A DNA stretch of 64,000 bases, from contig JAVYIG010002548.1 of assembly GCA_035222895.1 (NCBI GenBank), positions 124,001-188,000 of the forward strand. The letters run 5' to 3'. This document shows positions 1-12,100 of this stretch, piece after piece. The DNA comes from Strongylocentrotus droebachiensis (Eukaryota > Echinodermata > Echinoidea > Camarodonta > Strongylocentrotidae). The notes under the pieces were generated by a model. It made no database searches. It was given only the letters and a program-made list of their open reading frames with translations, and was not told the origin of the DNA. The first letter of the stretch is position 1; each line of letters begins with the position of its first letter. The position numbers were made by a program, and so were the translations under genes.

Positions 1-110
1 GATTTCAACCGCGACAATGATCACTGAATATTGTAGGATCGCATATGCTTCCAATATGTTCATTTGAACCAAATTCATGACCCCATACCAAAACTTTGTA
101 TTACCTTTAA
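1..110. repeat. Right end of a TTAA-flanked MITE, cut by the window edge
   Basis: Nearly identical to 63881-63987 in the same orientation, including the terminal word CCAAAACTTTGTATTACCT followed by TTAA at 107-110. The complete copy at 63477-63987 shows that this is the right third of a roughly 510 bp inverted-repeat element. It sits at a TTAA inside the element of 107-273, so it is a nested insertion whose left part lies outside the window. Confidence 0.8.
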
Positions 111-273
111 GGCCTTTGAAGAATACTTTAGATGTAAGCTTTGATATGTCACATTCTCAAGAAACATAAATCAAGACATATCAATTTTTCACATACATGT
201 ACACCTGTTAAAAAACAGTTTAGTAAAAAATTACTAAACTTGGTAAGGATATGAATAATTTAGTTGCTAACTG
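107..273. repeat. Right part of the 231-bp MITE family (TIR CAGTTAA...ACTAAATTATTCATACC)
   Basis: Matches the right two thirds of the complete copy at 9514-9744 and of 25484-25722: GGCCTTTGAAGAATAC, TAGATGTAAGCTTTGAT, and the terminal GGATATGAATAATTTAGT. The join to the preceding element falls at TTAAGGCC, where the intact copy reads GAATTAAGGCC. Confidence 0.75.
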
Positions 274-894
274 CAGATGTAACAAGCATGTACAGTGTAT
301 TAGCACAACAAAAATGAAATTGTTGATCGTATCATACATGTTTATATAAATCAAATTTGCATTTGACATTTCAAAGAGTTATCCAATTGTATTTTTATCT
401 CAATTTATATCCTTTGAATAATTGCCTCATAAGCTTTAATTGAGTCTAATGTGAGACCGACCCGAATCCTGTAATCTTTCTGTTTCTAATTTTAGCTCCA
501 ACCTTCAAAGGGCATTTGTCACGTGTCGTGAATAGCTCTTAAAAGACTGAGTTTGTGCAAGCGATCATTTTCGGTTTCGATATTCAACTGCCGGTTTCCA
601 TCATATACAAAATATTCCCACCACCCAGCCTCTCATGTATAAACGTAAACAATGACATGTACATGTACCTGATGCAAAGGGGAAAGCCCCCTAGTCAATG
701 TTTATGAGTCACTCGCCTCATGCAGACTCTCTGTGGACATTGACTGTATGTTTTTCATGCTATGCACAAGTTAGGGGATAAGGAAATGTTATCTTGCGCC
801 AGTTCAAAACAGGATTGTGCAATACTTCGGGTAGGTGGTTAGATCCAAGGTTTTTTTTCTCAAGAGGGCTAAAGAGTCCTGATTGAAATTGTCA
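274..894. other. No gene seen
   Basis: AT-rich sequence with short ACATGTACATGTA words near 655-666. No ORF with family resemblance and no clear repeat pair was found. Confidence 0.5.
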
Positions 895-1290
895 GGTAAG
901 TGGTAATTGATACAATCGTTTAATTTCAGGAATGGTATACATGTACATTATACAACATCTCAGATCGTATCCTTATCCATTCTATTTTCTGCTAATTAAG
1001 ATCCTTGATCATTCAAGCTTTTATTTCCTTCTCTGTGCTCGTCATATATTCTACAAGTTGCAATCTCAAGTTCATTTCTTGTTCGCTAGAAGCACCTCCA
1101 AGTCACTTGTCTTTTTTAGGATTGGTATCCAAATATCTCAGATCGTAACCTTATCCCTTCAATTTTCTGCTAAAGATCCTTGATCATTTAAGCTTTAGTT
1201 CCTTCTCAATGCTCGTCATATTCTACAAGTTGCAATCTCAAGTTCAACTTCTTGTTCGCTATCTAGAGGCACCTCAAAGTCACTTTTCTG
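895..1290. repeat. Imperfect tandem duplication of about 190 bp
   Basis: Units near 950-1112 and 1135-1290 share AATCTCAAGTTCA, CTTGTTCGCTA, GATCCTTGATCATT and AGATCGTA, with a few small indels. The left unit plus its upstream flank (GTGGTAATTGATACAATCGT) is also present in inverted orientation at 7431-7563. The short ORFs here are not conserved between the units and are not called as genes. Confidence 0.7.
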
Positions 1291-2926
1291 TTTCATCAAC
1301 ACTGTATTGTAGTTCAGCTTACTAAACATATTACGACCAAGATAACTGTCAAGATGGACGATGTTGATTCTATGTGCACAAAAGGTCATCTTAAAAAGGT
1401 AGGGTATTTCGCAATTGCATTATATATTTTTTCCAATTCACTTATGAATATTTGGACACATTCCTACTTTTCGCTTCAGGTCACGTGTCATGATCATTTG
1501 AAGTACTTTTTCCATCTTAAAAACTATATTTCTTTGTTTTGCTGTTGTTGATGTCTGTTGGCTTGTGTATGATATTTAAAGTTTTTAGTCAAACAACCTT
1601 TCCCTGTTTTCTTTATGTCATACCGGTAACTGAATGAAGACTGACTTGTACATGTACATGTATATTGATTCAATATCTACTACATTGTACATGTTCTTGG
1701 CCAACAATGAAGAAAAATAAATAAAAGAGAAAATACATGTATATCAAAACTGACAAATTTGTGTCGATGTGCAAGTTTACATCTACATGTACATGTATAC
1801 ATGTACTCCAGTAGGTAAAATTCTGTAGAACACAATAGAGAACAAGTTATACATGTATGCATGATGTAGGCCTACCGGTACTTATTTTACACACAAGGAT
1901 AATGTGATTCTTTTGTTTTTGTTCTTGTTTTCTTTCATCTGTTTTTGTCTTGAAGTGCAGTGACCTTTTGACTCTAAACATAGATCTGTAGAATGGACAT
2001 TATTTGGGAATATAGTACAAGTGACCTTTTATCGCTGAATTTCTGCAGGGTGGAAATATTAGCTTTTCCAAAATGTATTCTCGTTAATGATGTCAATAGG
2101 TGTCTCAGTGCACCATCAGATCTTTTGTTGCTACCCGCCACACGTTCAATTACTATCAAAAGCTTGATCACCAATGCATTAATTCTGATCTCATCTTTGT
2201 CAAACGTTAAATACCAAGCATTCCACGGGCATGAGGCCAATACAACGTGTACGTTAGCGATTCAAGTTGAATCTTGTACATTTCTAGTAGGCCTATTATT
2301 CGGTAGGAGATGAAATGTGTATTGTCGCCCTGTTGGAAGATTTTGGTACAGATTTGAGTCTGATGGTCTAACTGCAGGCTCGGCTTGGAAAATGGAAGGC
2401 AAGTGTTATATTTTTATGGTACTTCTGTGGTTGATTCTTAGACATATGTTTTGTTATACAGTAGGCTTGCGGGTGCACCATGTGTGAGAGAGAGAGAGAG
2501 AGGATTGAGGAGTCCTGAAAAGGACTCTCGGTAATCTTTCTTGAGGATGTGTAGTCCTGAAAAGGACTGTACATGTATGTGTGGTCTTGAAAGAGACTGT
2601 TGGTTATCTTTCTTAGCTTATAGTTCTAAGGAGAACTATAGCGCTTGGAGAGGATGAGTGGCAGGAGTGGCTTGATGCTTCGAACAGGTTGACTATCCGT
2701 TGTTAGTTTTATTATTTCATACATTTTTTTTTACTTCCTTAAATTATATAAGAACAATTGCCAATTTGTGGAGGCAAGGGTGATGCGTTTTGAGACCCAT
2801 TTAAAGGTGCTATGGGCTAAACTGACAAATGTGTCTCACTTTTCGGACATTGCATTACTTCATTTTAATCTGTCAATACCTCTGCATGGATGTCCAGTCC
2901 AATGTGTACAAAATCGTTTCTTCACT
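1291..2926. other. Upstream non-coding DNA, no gene seen
   Basis: AT-rich with repeated ACATGTACATGTATA words at 1645-1665 and 1780-1805, and a short (GA)n near 2485-2502. Overlapping ORFs of about 100 codons on both strands at 1974-2313 show no recognisable family and are treated as chance. Untranslated 5' exons of the Bcl-2 family gene could lie here, but I cannot locate one. Confidence 0.45.
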
Positions 2927-3316
2927 TTAAAGGGATCGTTTAACAATGTTAAATCTGAGATACACGGTCCTACATGTTACCAGTGTCTGTGATATGGTGT
3001 AATATTGAAGCCCTAAAAAAAATTGCGCTTCAAAAGGATCAAGAAGTGCCTCAAGTAAAAAAGTAAAAATCTTTGAGTGACCGGTTTTACCATACTTGTT
3101 TTCCCCAATAGACTATAGTGTTATAAAAACTGTTTGGCAAACGGTTTTCAAAATTTGTAATTCCAATCATTAATATCTTGATAATCAGACAGGCGATCGG
3201 CTTGTAAAAGTGATGGAGTTCCTGAATGATCTAAAGGTTTATAATTATCATAGCAGCATGAGCTAAATCAAGGATTATTTCTAAAGGATCTAAGACAAAG
3301 TTATCGGATCCCTTTA
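2927..3316. repeat. TTAA-flanked MITE, AGGGATCG family, copy 1
   Basis: Begins TTAAAGGGATCGTTTAACA and ends GGATCCCTTTAA, so short inverted ends AGGGATC/GATCCCT lie inside a TTAA pair. The 390 bp body is co-linear with 5131-5515 at high identity (shared GAGTGACCGGTTTTACCATA, GACAGGCGATCGGCTTGTAA). TTAA duplication is typical of piggyBac-like and Kolobok-like elements. No transposase is encoded. Confidence 0.85.
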
Positions 3317-3775
3317 AATGCCCTCAAATCTTTTTCTGCTGCGGTTGTTGTGTGTTGCCAATTTGCGGTAATCGCTTGATGCATTCCGTCATACCCCATA
3401 CCGGTAATCCTGCGGTTCAGTTAGAGATGAAGGCACGTATATCACCGCGCTAACAAGGGCTTGTTTCTAAACCAACCATTTTAATTGGAAATAGCACTCG
3501 ACCATCTGGTATCCACATTTGTAATAGTTGTATAAAAGGGATTGCTACACTTGTAGGGGTATTGCATGGCATACAGGTTGCGTTGTTTTTGAAATTGTGA
3601 ATTGTTGACAAATTTACAATGTACTTCTGCATGATGTACTTTAAACAGCTTACAATAAAAGTTTGCAGTAGGTATATCGTGTATGTACATTGTATGAAAG
3701 AAACATTATTGAAACACAATAATGATTTAGTTGATACTCCATGCAAAACATACATTTGATAAAAGAGAAGCTTTC

Positions 3776-3995
3776 TTGAATGATAGAATTAATGAAGGGA
3801 TTAATGGATAGATAGATGAATGCATGGAAGAGTTAATGAATGGATAGATGAATGAATCAATAGATGAATGAAGGAATGAATTGAGAGGATGAATGAATGA
3901 ATGAATTGAGAGGATGAATGAATGAATGAATGAATGAAAGAATTGAGAGAAGGATGAATGGATGAAAAATGAATGGGAAGGGAGGTGAATGAATG
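3776..3995. repeat. Degenerate (GAAT)n / (GATG)n satellite
   Basis: Runs of GAATGAATGAAT mixed with GATGGATGAA units and short insertions GAATTGAGAG. Simple tandem repeat. Confidence 0.85.
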
Positions 3996-5130
3996 GGTTG
4001 ATGACTATAAATCATGATGGATGATTGCTTTAATAGAATTTGTATAATTTGTATTTATACTATTGTACATTGTAGTAGACATCATATACAATATATTAAT
4101 GAGCACATGTCCTGTATGAAATTCCCATTCACTTTGTATATAACTGAAAGTAATAGAATGTATCCATGCAGTACTCATACAGTATATCCTGGACTGATGT
4201 TTGATAATAAAGATGGAAAAGGAAAAAACAAAGGCCCACTACCAGGATGTTGATGTAAATACTTTCAAGCTATTTTAGATTAGATACTGTACTCCATCTC
4301 AATTACTTTTACTTGTGTTTTTATTTCAACTCGATGAGCAGCCCCTATTTCCCTGAATCTGCACATATGTACATGTACATGTACATCTAAATCAATTTAT
4401 AATGTTTTATTTTTACAGTACAATATATGAGTTTTAAACACTTGCATTAAGTTATATGAACTGAAGGGTGATTAAGAATAAGTACACCATGCACCAGGAG
4501 ATTTTGTCCTGTACCATATTAACCTAACCCCAACAAGTGCCCGCTGCACCTGGGCCCCCAAAATCATATCAGCAACCCTGTAAAAAAAAAAAAAAAAAAA
4601 TGCGGAGGATGAACATGTACATTATTGATACAAAAACTCAACAACTTGAAGTGTCTGTCACTCTGTCATAATTTGAAACTTGATCCTTTTTGCAGAACGT
4701 CGTAGCAATGCGACTTTGGAAATGGATCTGTATTAAAATGACTTTTATAGATCTGTCAAAGTTACGGGTACTATAATTAACATTGTGTTCCTTGCAGGAT
4801 ATCATGTATTATATAAAGTCAGTAAACTTAAGTTTATTTTTTATTAACATACATGTTGTACCTGTACATATGTACACGTTGTTCATAACATTTCAGATCC
4901 TGTTTTAGATATTTATGTGACATGTGTGGAATGGCACGTGCCTTTTGAGAAAAAAATGTCAGATCTACTGGTACATTTTTACATTTGTCACTATTAAATG
5001 TACATGTAAGCCTAGATTGTCTCAATACCTTGCAGAGACTTTATTAAGAGCAGGCCATAAAAGCTTGCCATGGGCAAACAAAAAATGTAAATCACACTTG
5101 CCCAATTAAACACATGTACAAAATATACTA
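3996..5130. other. No gene seen
   Basis: AT-rich DNA with an A-run at 4581-4598 and ACATGTACATGTACAT at 4370-4386. The unremarkable stretch 3317-3775 between the MITE and the satellite is similar. Confidence 0.45.
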
Positions 5131-5515
5131 TTAAAGGGATCGTTTAACAATGTTAAATCTGAGATACACGACCCTACGTGTTATCAGTGTCTGTGATATG
5201 GTGAAATATTGAAGCCCTAACAAAATTGCGCTTCAAAATGATCAAGAAGTGCCTCAAAAAAGTAAAAATCGTTGAGTGACCGGTTTTACCATATTCGTTT
5301 TCCCCAATAGACTGTAGTGTTATGAAAACCGTCAGGCGAACGGTTTTAAAAATTTGTAATTCCAATCATAAATATCTTGATAATCAGACAGGCGATCGGC
5401 TTGTAAAAGTCATGGGGTGCCTGACTGACCTAAAGGTTTATAATAATCATTGCATCATGAGCTAAATCCAGACTTTTGTTTCAGAATCTGAGACAAAGTT
5501 ACCGGATCCCTTTAA
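5131..5515. repeat. TTAA-flanked MITE, AGGGATCG family, copy 2
   Basis: TTAAAGGGATCGTTTAACA at the left and GGATCCCTTTAA at the right. Same orientation as the copy at 2927-3316 and slightly shorter. Both copies lie upstream of the first coding exon found for the Bcl-2 family gene. Confidence 0.85.
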
Positions 5516-5621
5516 TGTATCAATTTTTTTAAAATGAAAGTTATGTTTTGCACTGTCATAAGGTCTCGTGGAGCTTTATAGAGATAGAAATGCCCCTCTA
5601 CCTCATATTTTTTCTCCCTCA

Positions 5622-5855
5622 GGGCCCCATTTCATAACAAGTTTCAACCGCAACTCTTCCAGATCAAACTCAACTTTATGATAGATATCCAATTATCCAT
5701 GTACATCTACATGTATGACCAAACACAAAGTTGCGTTTGATTTCAATCGTAACTCTCTTCCAGCAATGCGTAGTTGCATTTGATTGCAAGTTGCGTATCA
5801 TAATTGCGTTTGATCTGAGTTGCGATCAATCGCAACTTGTCTTTTATAACTTGCT
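5622..5855. repeat. Foldback element of the CCCATTTCATAA type
   Basis: Left end AGGGCCCCATTTCATAACAAG. The inner words AACCGCAACTCTTCCAGATC recur inverted as GATCTGAGTTGCGATC toward the right, ending near TTTTATAACTTG. It resembles the other fold-back repeats that start with GGGCCC and a TTTCACAAA-like word in this window. The boundaries are approximate. Confidence 0.5.
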
Positions 5856-6047
5856 TCTTCAGACTTGATTAATACCGCCCATCATTTGAACAAAAGCATT
5901 ATAAGCTTGCAGACATCTTCAAAGGCCATTAATTAATGGAAGGGGAGACATGTACCTGTATGCTATGAGTTATTAATCTTTACATACTACATGTTAACAT
6001 AGTTAACATTTCTCTCTCTCTCTCTCTTCCTTTTCGCTGCTCCCCAG

Positions 6048-6186
6048 ATGAATGATAGTGAAACCACTAAACTGATTGAGGATTACTGCATACACAGGAT
6101 ACGAAAGGAGAGCATCGAACTTGCGTCTTACCAACATGTGAGCAGAGAGCCCTATGCTCCCGTCGCAGCCAGAATGAGAGAAATAG
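6048..6186 (+). CDS. BAK-like gene, coding exon 1 (start and BH3 region)
   Basis: A long pyrimidine tract and CCCCAG end at 6047, and ATG is the first codon of the exon (MNDSETTKLIEDYC...). The exon ends in a split Gly codon at a GTGGGT donor. Because the ATG touches the acceptor, at least one further exon must lie upstream. It may be untranslated or could add in-frame residues. The exon includes the start of the BH3-like helix. Confidence 0.85.
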
Positions 6187-9100
6187 GTGGGTCTTTATAA
6201 ACCATAAAGCCTTGTTCAGATGTGACGCTGTAAACCAGTGACAGCGTTTTTAAAACGATGTTTATAACAAGAGCTCAGTTAATATGTGTAGAATTTTTGT
6301 TGCACGCAATTGCCTTTTATTATAGAAAAACAATGTTTGTTTACAGCGATTTTACCTAATCATATCTGAACAAGCCTTAGATATCTCCATCCCCCAACTT
6401 TCTTTTTACTCCAGGGAGGTGTTTCACAAAGACTAAGATCAAATTTAAGTTGGACTTAACTATGGTAGGCTGTTTATGCCATGGTTTGCTCTCACCATTA
6501 CTAGCATTGGTCTCTCAAGGGTGGCACAAATCATGGTCACAAATCTAAAGAAAATTTACATTTTTTGATAATTCATTATTGAAGGAAAACATATTATCCA
6601 AAGATTATAATTGAGAGACCAATGGTGAGAGCAACTAGTGGCATGAATGGCCTGCCATAGTTAAGTCAAATTTAAAGTTGATCTTAGTCTTTATGAAACA
6701 CTCCCCTGGCCTTTCCTATTGTTCCCCATGCTTTACCTTTTTCCTACCCCCTCCCCCCCCCCCAATTCCAGGGCAGAGGGCCCTACATTATGTCGCAATA
6801 AGAGAGCATAAGAGGGTCTTGGTCCATGAATGTCTTCCTTGCCCCACTCATGCTACCCCCCTCTTCCTACCACCCTACCCCTTCTTGCCTCTTCCCCACC
6901 TCCTTCTCGTTCCCTAGCCCTTCCGCTTCCCTGCTCCAAGATAACTTTTGGCTTTCAGTTTTTGGAACCTTTGAATGCCATTTGTTTTAGGAGACAATTT
7001 AGTACCGTATTCTGCTTTGAATTTATTTGCAATGAGATACATGTATTAGCAGAACAATCATTATTAATGATTTTGCATGATTTAATATAATTCTTTTAAC
7101 GTTTTTTATATCCCTTTATAGGTGAAGAAATCGAGAGAACAAACCCAGACTTTTTTTCTGGGTGTTGCGAGGAGCTGAACATCAGCGAAACCACGGCCTA
7201 CGCCAAATTCAAAGACTTAGCGGACGAGCTTTTCAAGGACCAAGAGAACGGATCGAGAGGTAAAGGTGTGAAAAGTATGTGAATTCTCATTGTTCCCAAT
7301 AACGTGATACGGGACGCCCCCTATAGGTGGTAACGTACAAGCTGAAATGCCTCATGGGAAATAGTCGACATTACGAAGTAGGATGTGGAAAATACCAGGG
7401 CTTCGCGGGCCTAGCAAATTTATATTTAATCTGAGAAGGAACTAAAGCTTAAATGATCAAGGATCTTTAATAGTAGAGAATAGAAGAGGATAAGGATACG
7501 ATCTAAGATATTTGTAATTTTGTATACCATTACTGGAAACGATTGTATCGATTACCACTTACAAGTACCAGACCACATATTTTCTTGCGATTTGTGGACA
7601 ATTGTTGTTAAGTGGTCTCTCTCTCTCTCTACTTTTGTAATTGTTTTTATCTATAAAGAATCAGAATGCTATTACCACACTTGCCATGGTCCACAGCCAT
7701 TTATTTATTTTTCTTATCGGTTTGTCTTGGATTTGTCTGTATCCAAATTGTTAATATTATCAGAAGGGGTGGAAGGGGTAAATGAGAAGACTTTATCAAA
7801 ATTAAGTAAAAGTTCCAGCAAATTACCTTTTGTAAGTTTTGCTTTGGCCAAAAATTTGTACACTTATTGATATCAATCAGATAGCAAATTTGAGCCTGTT
7901 TTGTTCTCTTCTCCTTGCCCCTCTCTCTGTCTTTCCTGACTTTATCTCTCCTCTCTTTCTCTATACTCCATATTAAACTCATTCTTATTTTCACCTTCTT
8001 CTTCTTCTTCAATACAGGTGTAACATGGGGAAGGATAGCAGCTTTAATAGCGTTCAGCGGCCGACTTTCTGTACATTGTGCTAGTAATAACTTAGAAGAC
8101 TTAGTTCCCAGTATTATAGGCTGGACGTCCAGATATATTGGCAGTAAATTATTACCGTGGATGCAGGACCATCAAAATTGGGTAAGCATGACAAATTAAA
8201 ATAGTTCAGCAAGGAATATTTTTATTATTTTCTTTTAAAGTCTAGCGCAGAACTGGAGGCTGCAACTCACAAGACCGATGTCCCAAGACCCATCAGTTTT
8301 GGACCTTCTTCTTACAGCCCCACTGCACTAGTCACTATGAACATGACGGACAAAGAAAGAGGACAAAATATACAGTTTCTCATCCTACCCTCAACAATTG
8401 CTGTGGTAGACAAAGGAACATCCCTTCACTGCTATTATGTAAAAATGTGTAGAACAGGTGAATATGCATGTGACACCTGTTCTACATTTTTACATAGTAG
8501 CAGTGAAGGGATGTTCCTTTCTCTACCTGAGGAACTGTATATTTTGTCCTCTTTCTTTGTCCGTCATGTTCATAGTGAGTTTGGCCAGGAGAGTTTAGAC
8601 CGTCCCTGCATGGTCATCAAAACAGCTCTCAATTAACATACAAAAAAGAGGATCATTGGGGACCAATGGTCACCGATTAGGCATTGTTTGCTATATAGAG
8701 GGCGCAAGTACAGTAGCTGTAAGTAGTGCAGTGGGGCTTTAATTTGTCATAAGTCTACCGGTACTGGAACATTGGCTAAGAGTTGCCAAGCAGTTTTGAA
8801 AGATTCATGAAGTTCTTTTGTAACTCTACTGCAAAACTTAGTATGAATAATTGCAGAGTTGTTTCACAGAGGTACAGTGTAGATCTGGGCCCATTTCACA
8901 AAACTTGTCATTAGTGACAAATAACAGTTTTTGTTATAAGCTAGTGAAATCCTTGCTTCTGATTGGTTATCAGCAAATTTGTCACTGATTTTGTCATTTG
9001 TCATTGAAAAAGGCTTTGTGAAACGGGTCCCACATTGTCAAGAGGGCCTGGGGGGTGTTTCACAAAGATTCTAAGTTGAACTTAACTCTAAATTGGACTT

Positions 9101-12100
9101 AAATATTATGGGGAGCCATTTGCAGCCTTTTAATGAAATCTATTCATTAGCATAAATTCCACATCAAGAACATGAAATCTCACAAGCTAATAGAAAATAT
9201 GAATGATTTGAATCAACATTTTATGCATTTTGAAATATTTTCAATAATGCTAACGGCTTTCCATAATTGTTAAGTCCAACTTAGAGATAAGTTCAACTTA
9301 GGATCTTTGTGAAACACCCCCCCCCCCCAGATCTTGCCTTACATTTAAAAACGAAGATCCACAAGACTTCTGTGCGGTTATGGCTCCTTTTTGATTCTGG
9401 TAGAGGAAAAGTGTTGATGATAACGCTTCATTTCACAGAACTTACAAAACAGGATAAAATCATGCTTACACTCAACTCTGGCTTTCACATGCATTTCATT
9501 GCAAAGAGATAAACAGTTAATTACTAAATTATTCATACCCTTTGTAAATTTGATGTTTCTCCTGTTTTTTGTAACTCAGGAATAGAAGTTAGACTGGTTG
9601 AATTAAGGCCTTTGTTGAATACTTTTAGATGTAAGCTTTGATATACCACATTCTCAAGCAACATAAATCAGGAGAAATCAATGTTTTTACATAATACAAA
9701 AATCAAAAACTTGGTTAGGGTATGAGTGATTTAGTTTTTAACTGTATACAGTATGATTGTATTCTTCCCATGTTTAATACGATATTCATTATTTTAGCTA
9801 TGATTTACCCTTTCTTAGCTTTAGTACATGGTTTGGTGTTGTGAATGATTTTATAACCATGAATATGTATTTAATCAGAAATTAATTAACCCTTTTTTTT
9901 ATACCTGATTGTTGGTGTTAGATTTCTATTCCTTAATCTGTACAATTACCTTCTTTTTTTTCTTCACCAAAATGTTGAGAAAACAGAAACTAACCAAATT
10001 CACTCAGCTTTTGTATTAAATAATAAATAGAATAATATTACAAGGTTTTACTCCTGTGATATTTTCTAAACAAAACATTAAAAAGACATTGTAAGATTTG
10101 ACTCTTCATCATGTAAAATTTAGCAACCCAATTATAGAATTGTGTTCATACATGTAATTCAGACATTTTAAAGACTTTTGTATTGTTGGTTTTAAGTCTA
10201 ACACTAATACTAATAATTCTACATTAAATGTAGGTCCATTGAATTATACATAGTACATTCCTCATTGTTAGGTAGCTATTCACAGTTTTTACTACTGGAT
10301 TGAGCCTTTTGATATCATCTTATATCCAACATCTATTCATTCCATATTCTCATCTTCTCCACTTTCTCCATGCTTTCCAATCGGATGACATTCCTATCAT
10401 CATCTTAAATCCACCACCAACAACAAAAAACCCTCCAAAAATCTTCCTTATTTTAGGATGGGTTCATGGCATTTTTTGAGGAGAATGGCAAAGTCCGGGC
10501 GAGGGAAACCGTCTCGTCAATCATGTCGTCGGCGTGCCGCTTCGCAGTTTTCGGCGCGGGAATCGCAGCCCTGGCATGCCTACTCAGAAGATAGGAAACA
10601 TTCCTTCGTAGTCTTCTTTGTCCAGTAGTTTTATTGCTTTAGTTTTGACAAAAAGTGAGGACAGATTTGTTTTGAAAGTCATATGGAACAAAATTGTTTG
10701 CCCATTTTCGTTTCTTGTTTTTGTGTGTTGTTTTGTACGCACTTATCTTCTTTGAAACTTATCTATAACTATTTGAAATATCTCAATTTAATTTTTCTGT
10801 TTCTTTGCATATCTGCTAAAATATATAAAGTGTTTATTTCTTATCAACTTGCAAAATGCACTATTAGAAATAGAAAAGCAATTACTGACTTTAACAATGA
10901 AAAGCGATATTTCTTTCTTTTAATATATTATTTGAATTTGCTGAGAATTGATCTGGAATATTTGGTGTGGGCTTTTCTCTAGATCTTAAATTACTTTCAC
11001 TATTAGTTATATAAATACATGTAGGAGCCGGTACGAGGTGAAAAGTCTCTCTTTGTAACCATATTTGGGTTAAAAAGCTGTATATATCTGGCTTTCTGTG
11101 CTATAGACAAATCCAAACTCTCTCCTTATTTTCTCTAATATATCCTTTAAGTTTGGACTGAGCATTTAAAAATAGAATGATGTTAATAACTCGTTAAGTT
11201 CTGCTTCGATTCCCTCTTTTGACTTTTTCGATTTGTCCTCTCTGTCTTGCTCAACTAATCTTAGTTTCACTTTTAGTTTCACTTTGTAGAAGCATGATTG
11301 CATGATACGATAGCCAGCCAGAATGTATGCAAATAACTATATTTTTATTTCTTAAAGTATTGTCTTGCATGTGTGAAATTTGTGGTTGCTGTGTAATTGG
11401 CACTTTACACAAGTCATTGCATGCTGTTAGACCTGATAATTGCCTCATGATCCTTGACAAGTTTTATCAGAATAGGAAAAAGGTGAAAAAATGGGATTAA
11501 ATATTGAAATATCAGTGCACAACAATTTTGCAACATCTTGCAATGACTGACTCATATTTTAAAAATGTAAATTTTGAATATGGTGGAGTTTCCTCTTGAA
11601 AAAATGAATGTTGTACTCGTACAGGCATGATTGCACCATTAATTTGACAAAGGGATGACAGCGACTTGGAATTGATGGGATTGTTTCTTTGTAGGTTTTA
11701 TGTTTGAAATTCACACAGAAATTGCATGTCAGCCCCCAAAGCTCTGCCGATTTGTACAAGAAAAAAAAAAATTCAACTGCCATTAATAGTCCTAGTTGCT
11801 TCTCTCGTAAAACTGATTTTCATAGAGCATTTTGTTTCCCTATATACATGTACATTTCCATCATGTAGACCCAAGTTTTCCTGAGTTTGAGCAAATACCA
11901 TGATACTAGAATAATATTATTCCATATCTATCATTTTTTGTTCTCCTTTTAGAAAATAAATGGCATAATATAAGAGCAAAATACCATGTGGCACGCTTCC
12001 ATATTTATAACAGAGCATTTGTACACAAATGCATCATACAGTATGTTCGTAGTTTGTATCTCATCTTTTTCCTTCATTTCTTCTTCTTCTTCTTCAAGTA

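Noticed and set aside
8337-8636. 99-codon ORF at the palindrome
   Set aside because: It runs through the MITE palindrome and has no family resemblance.
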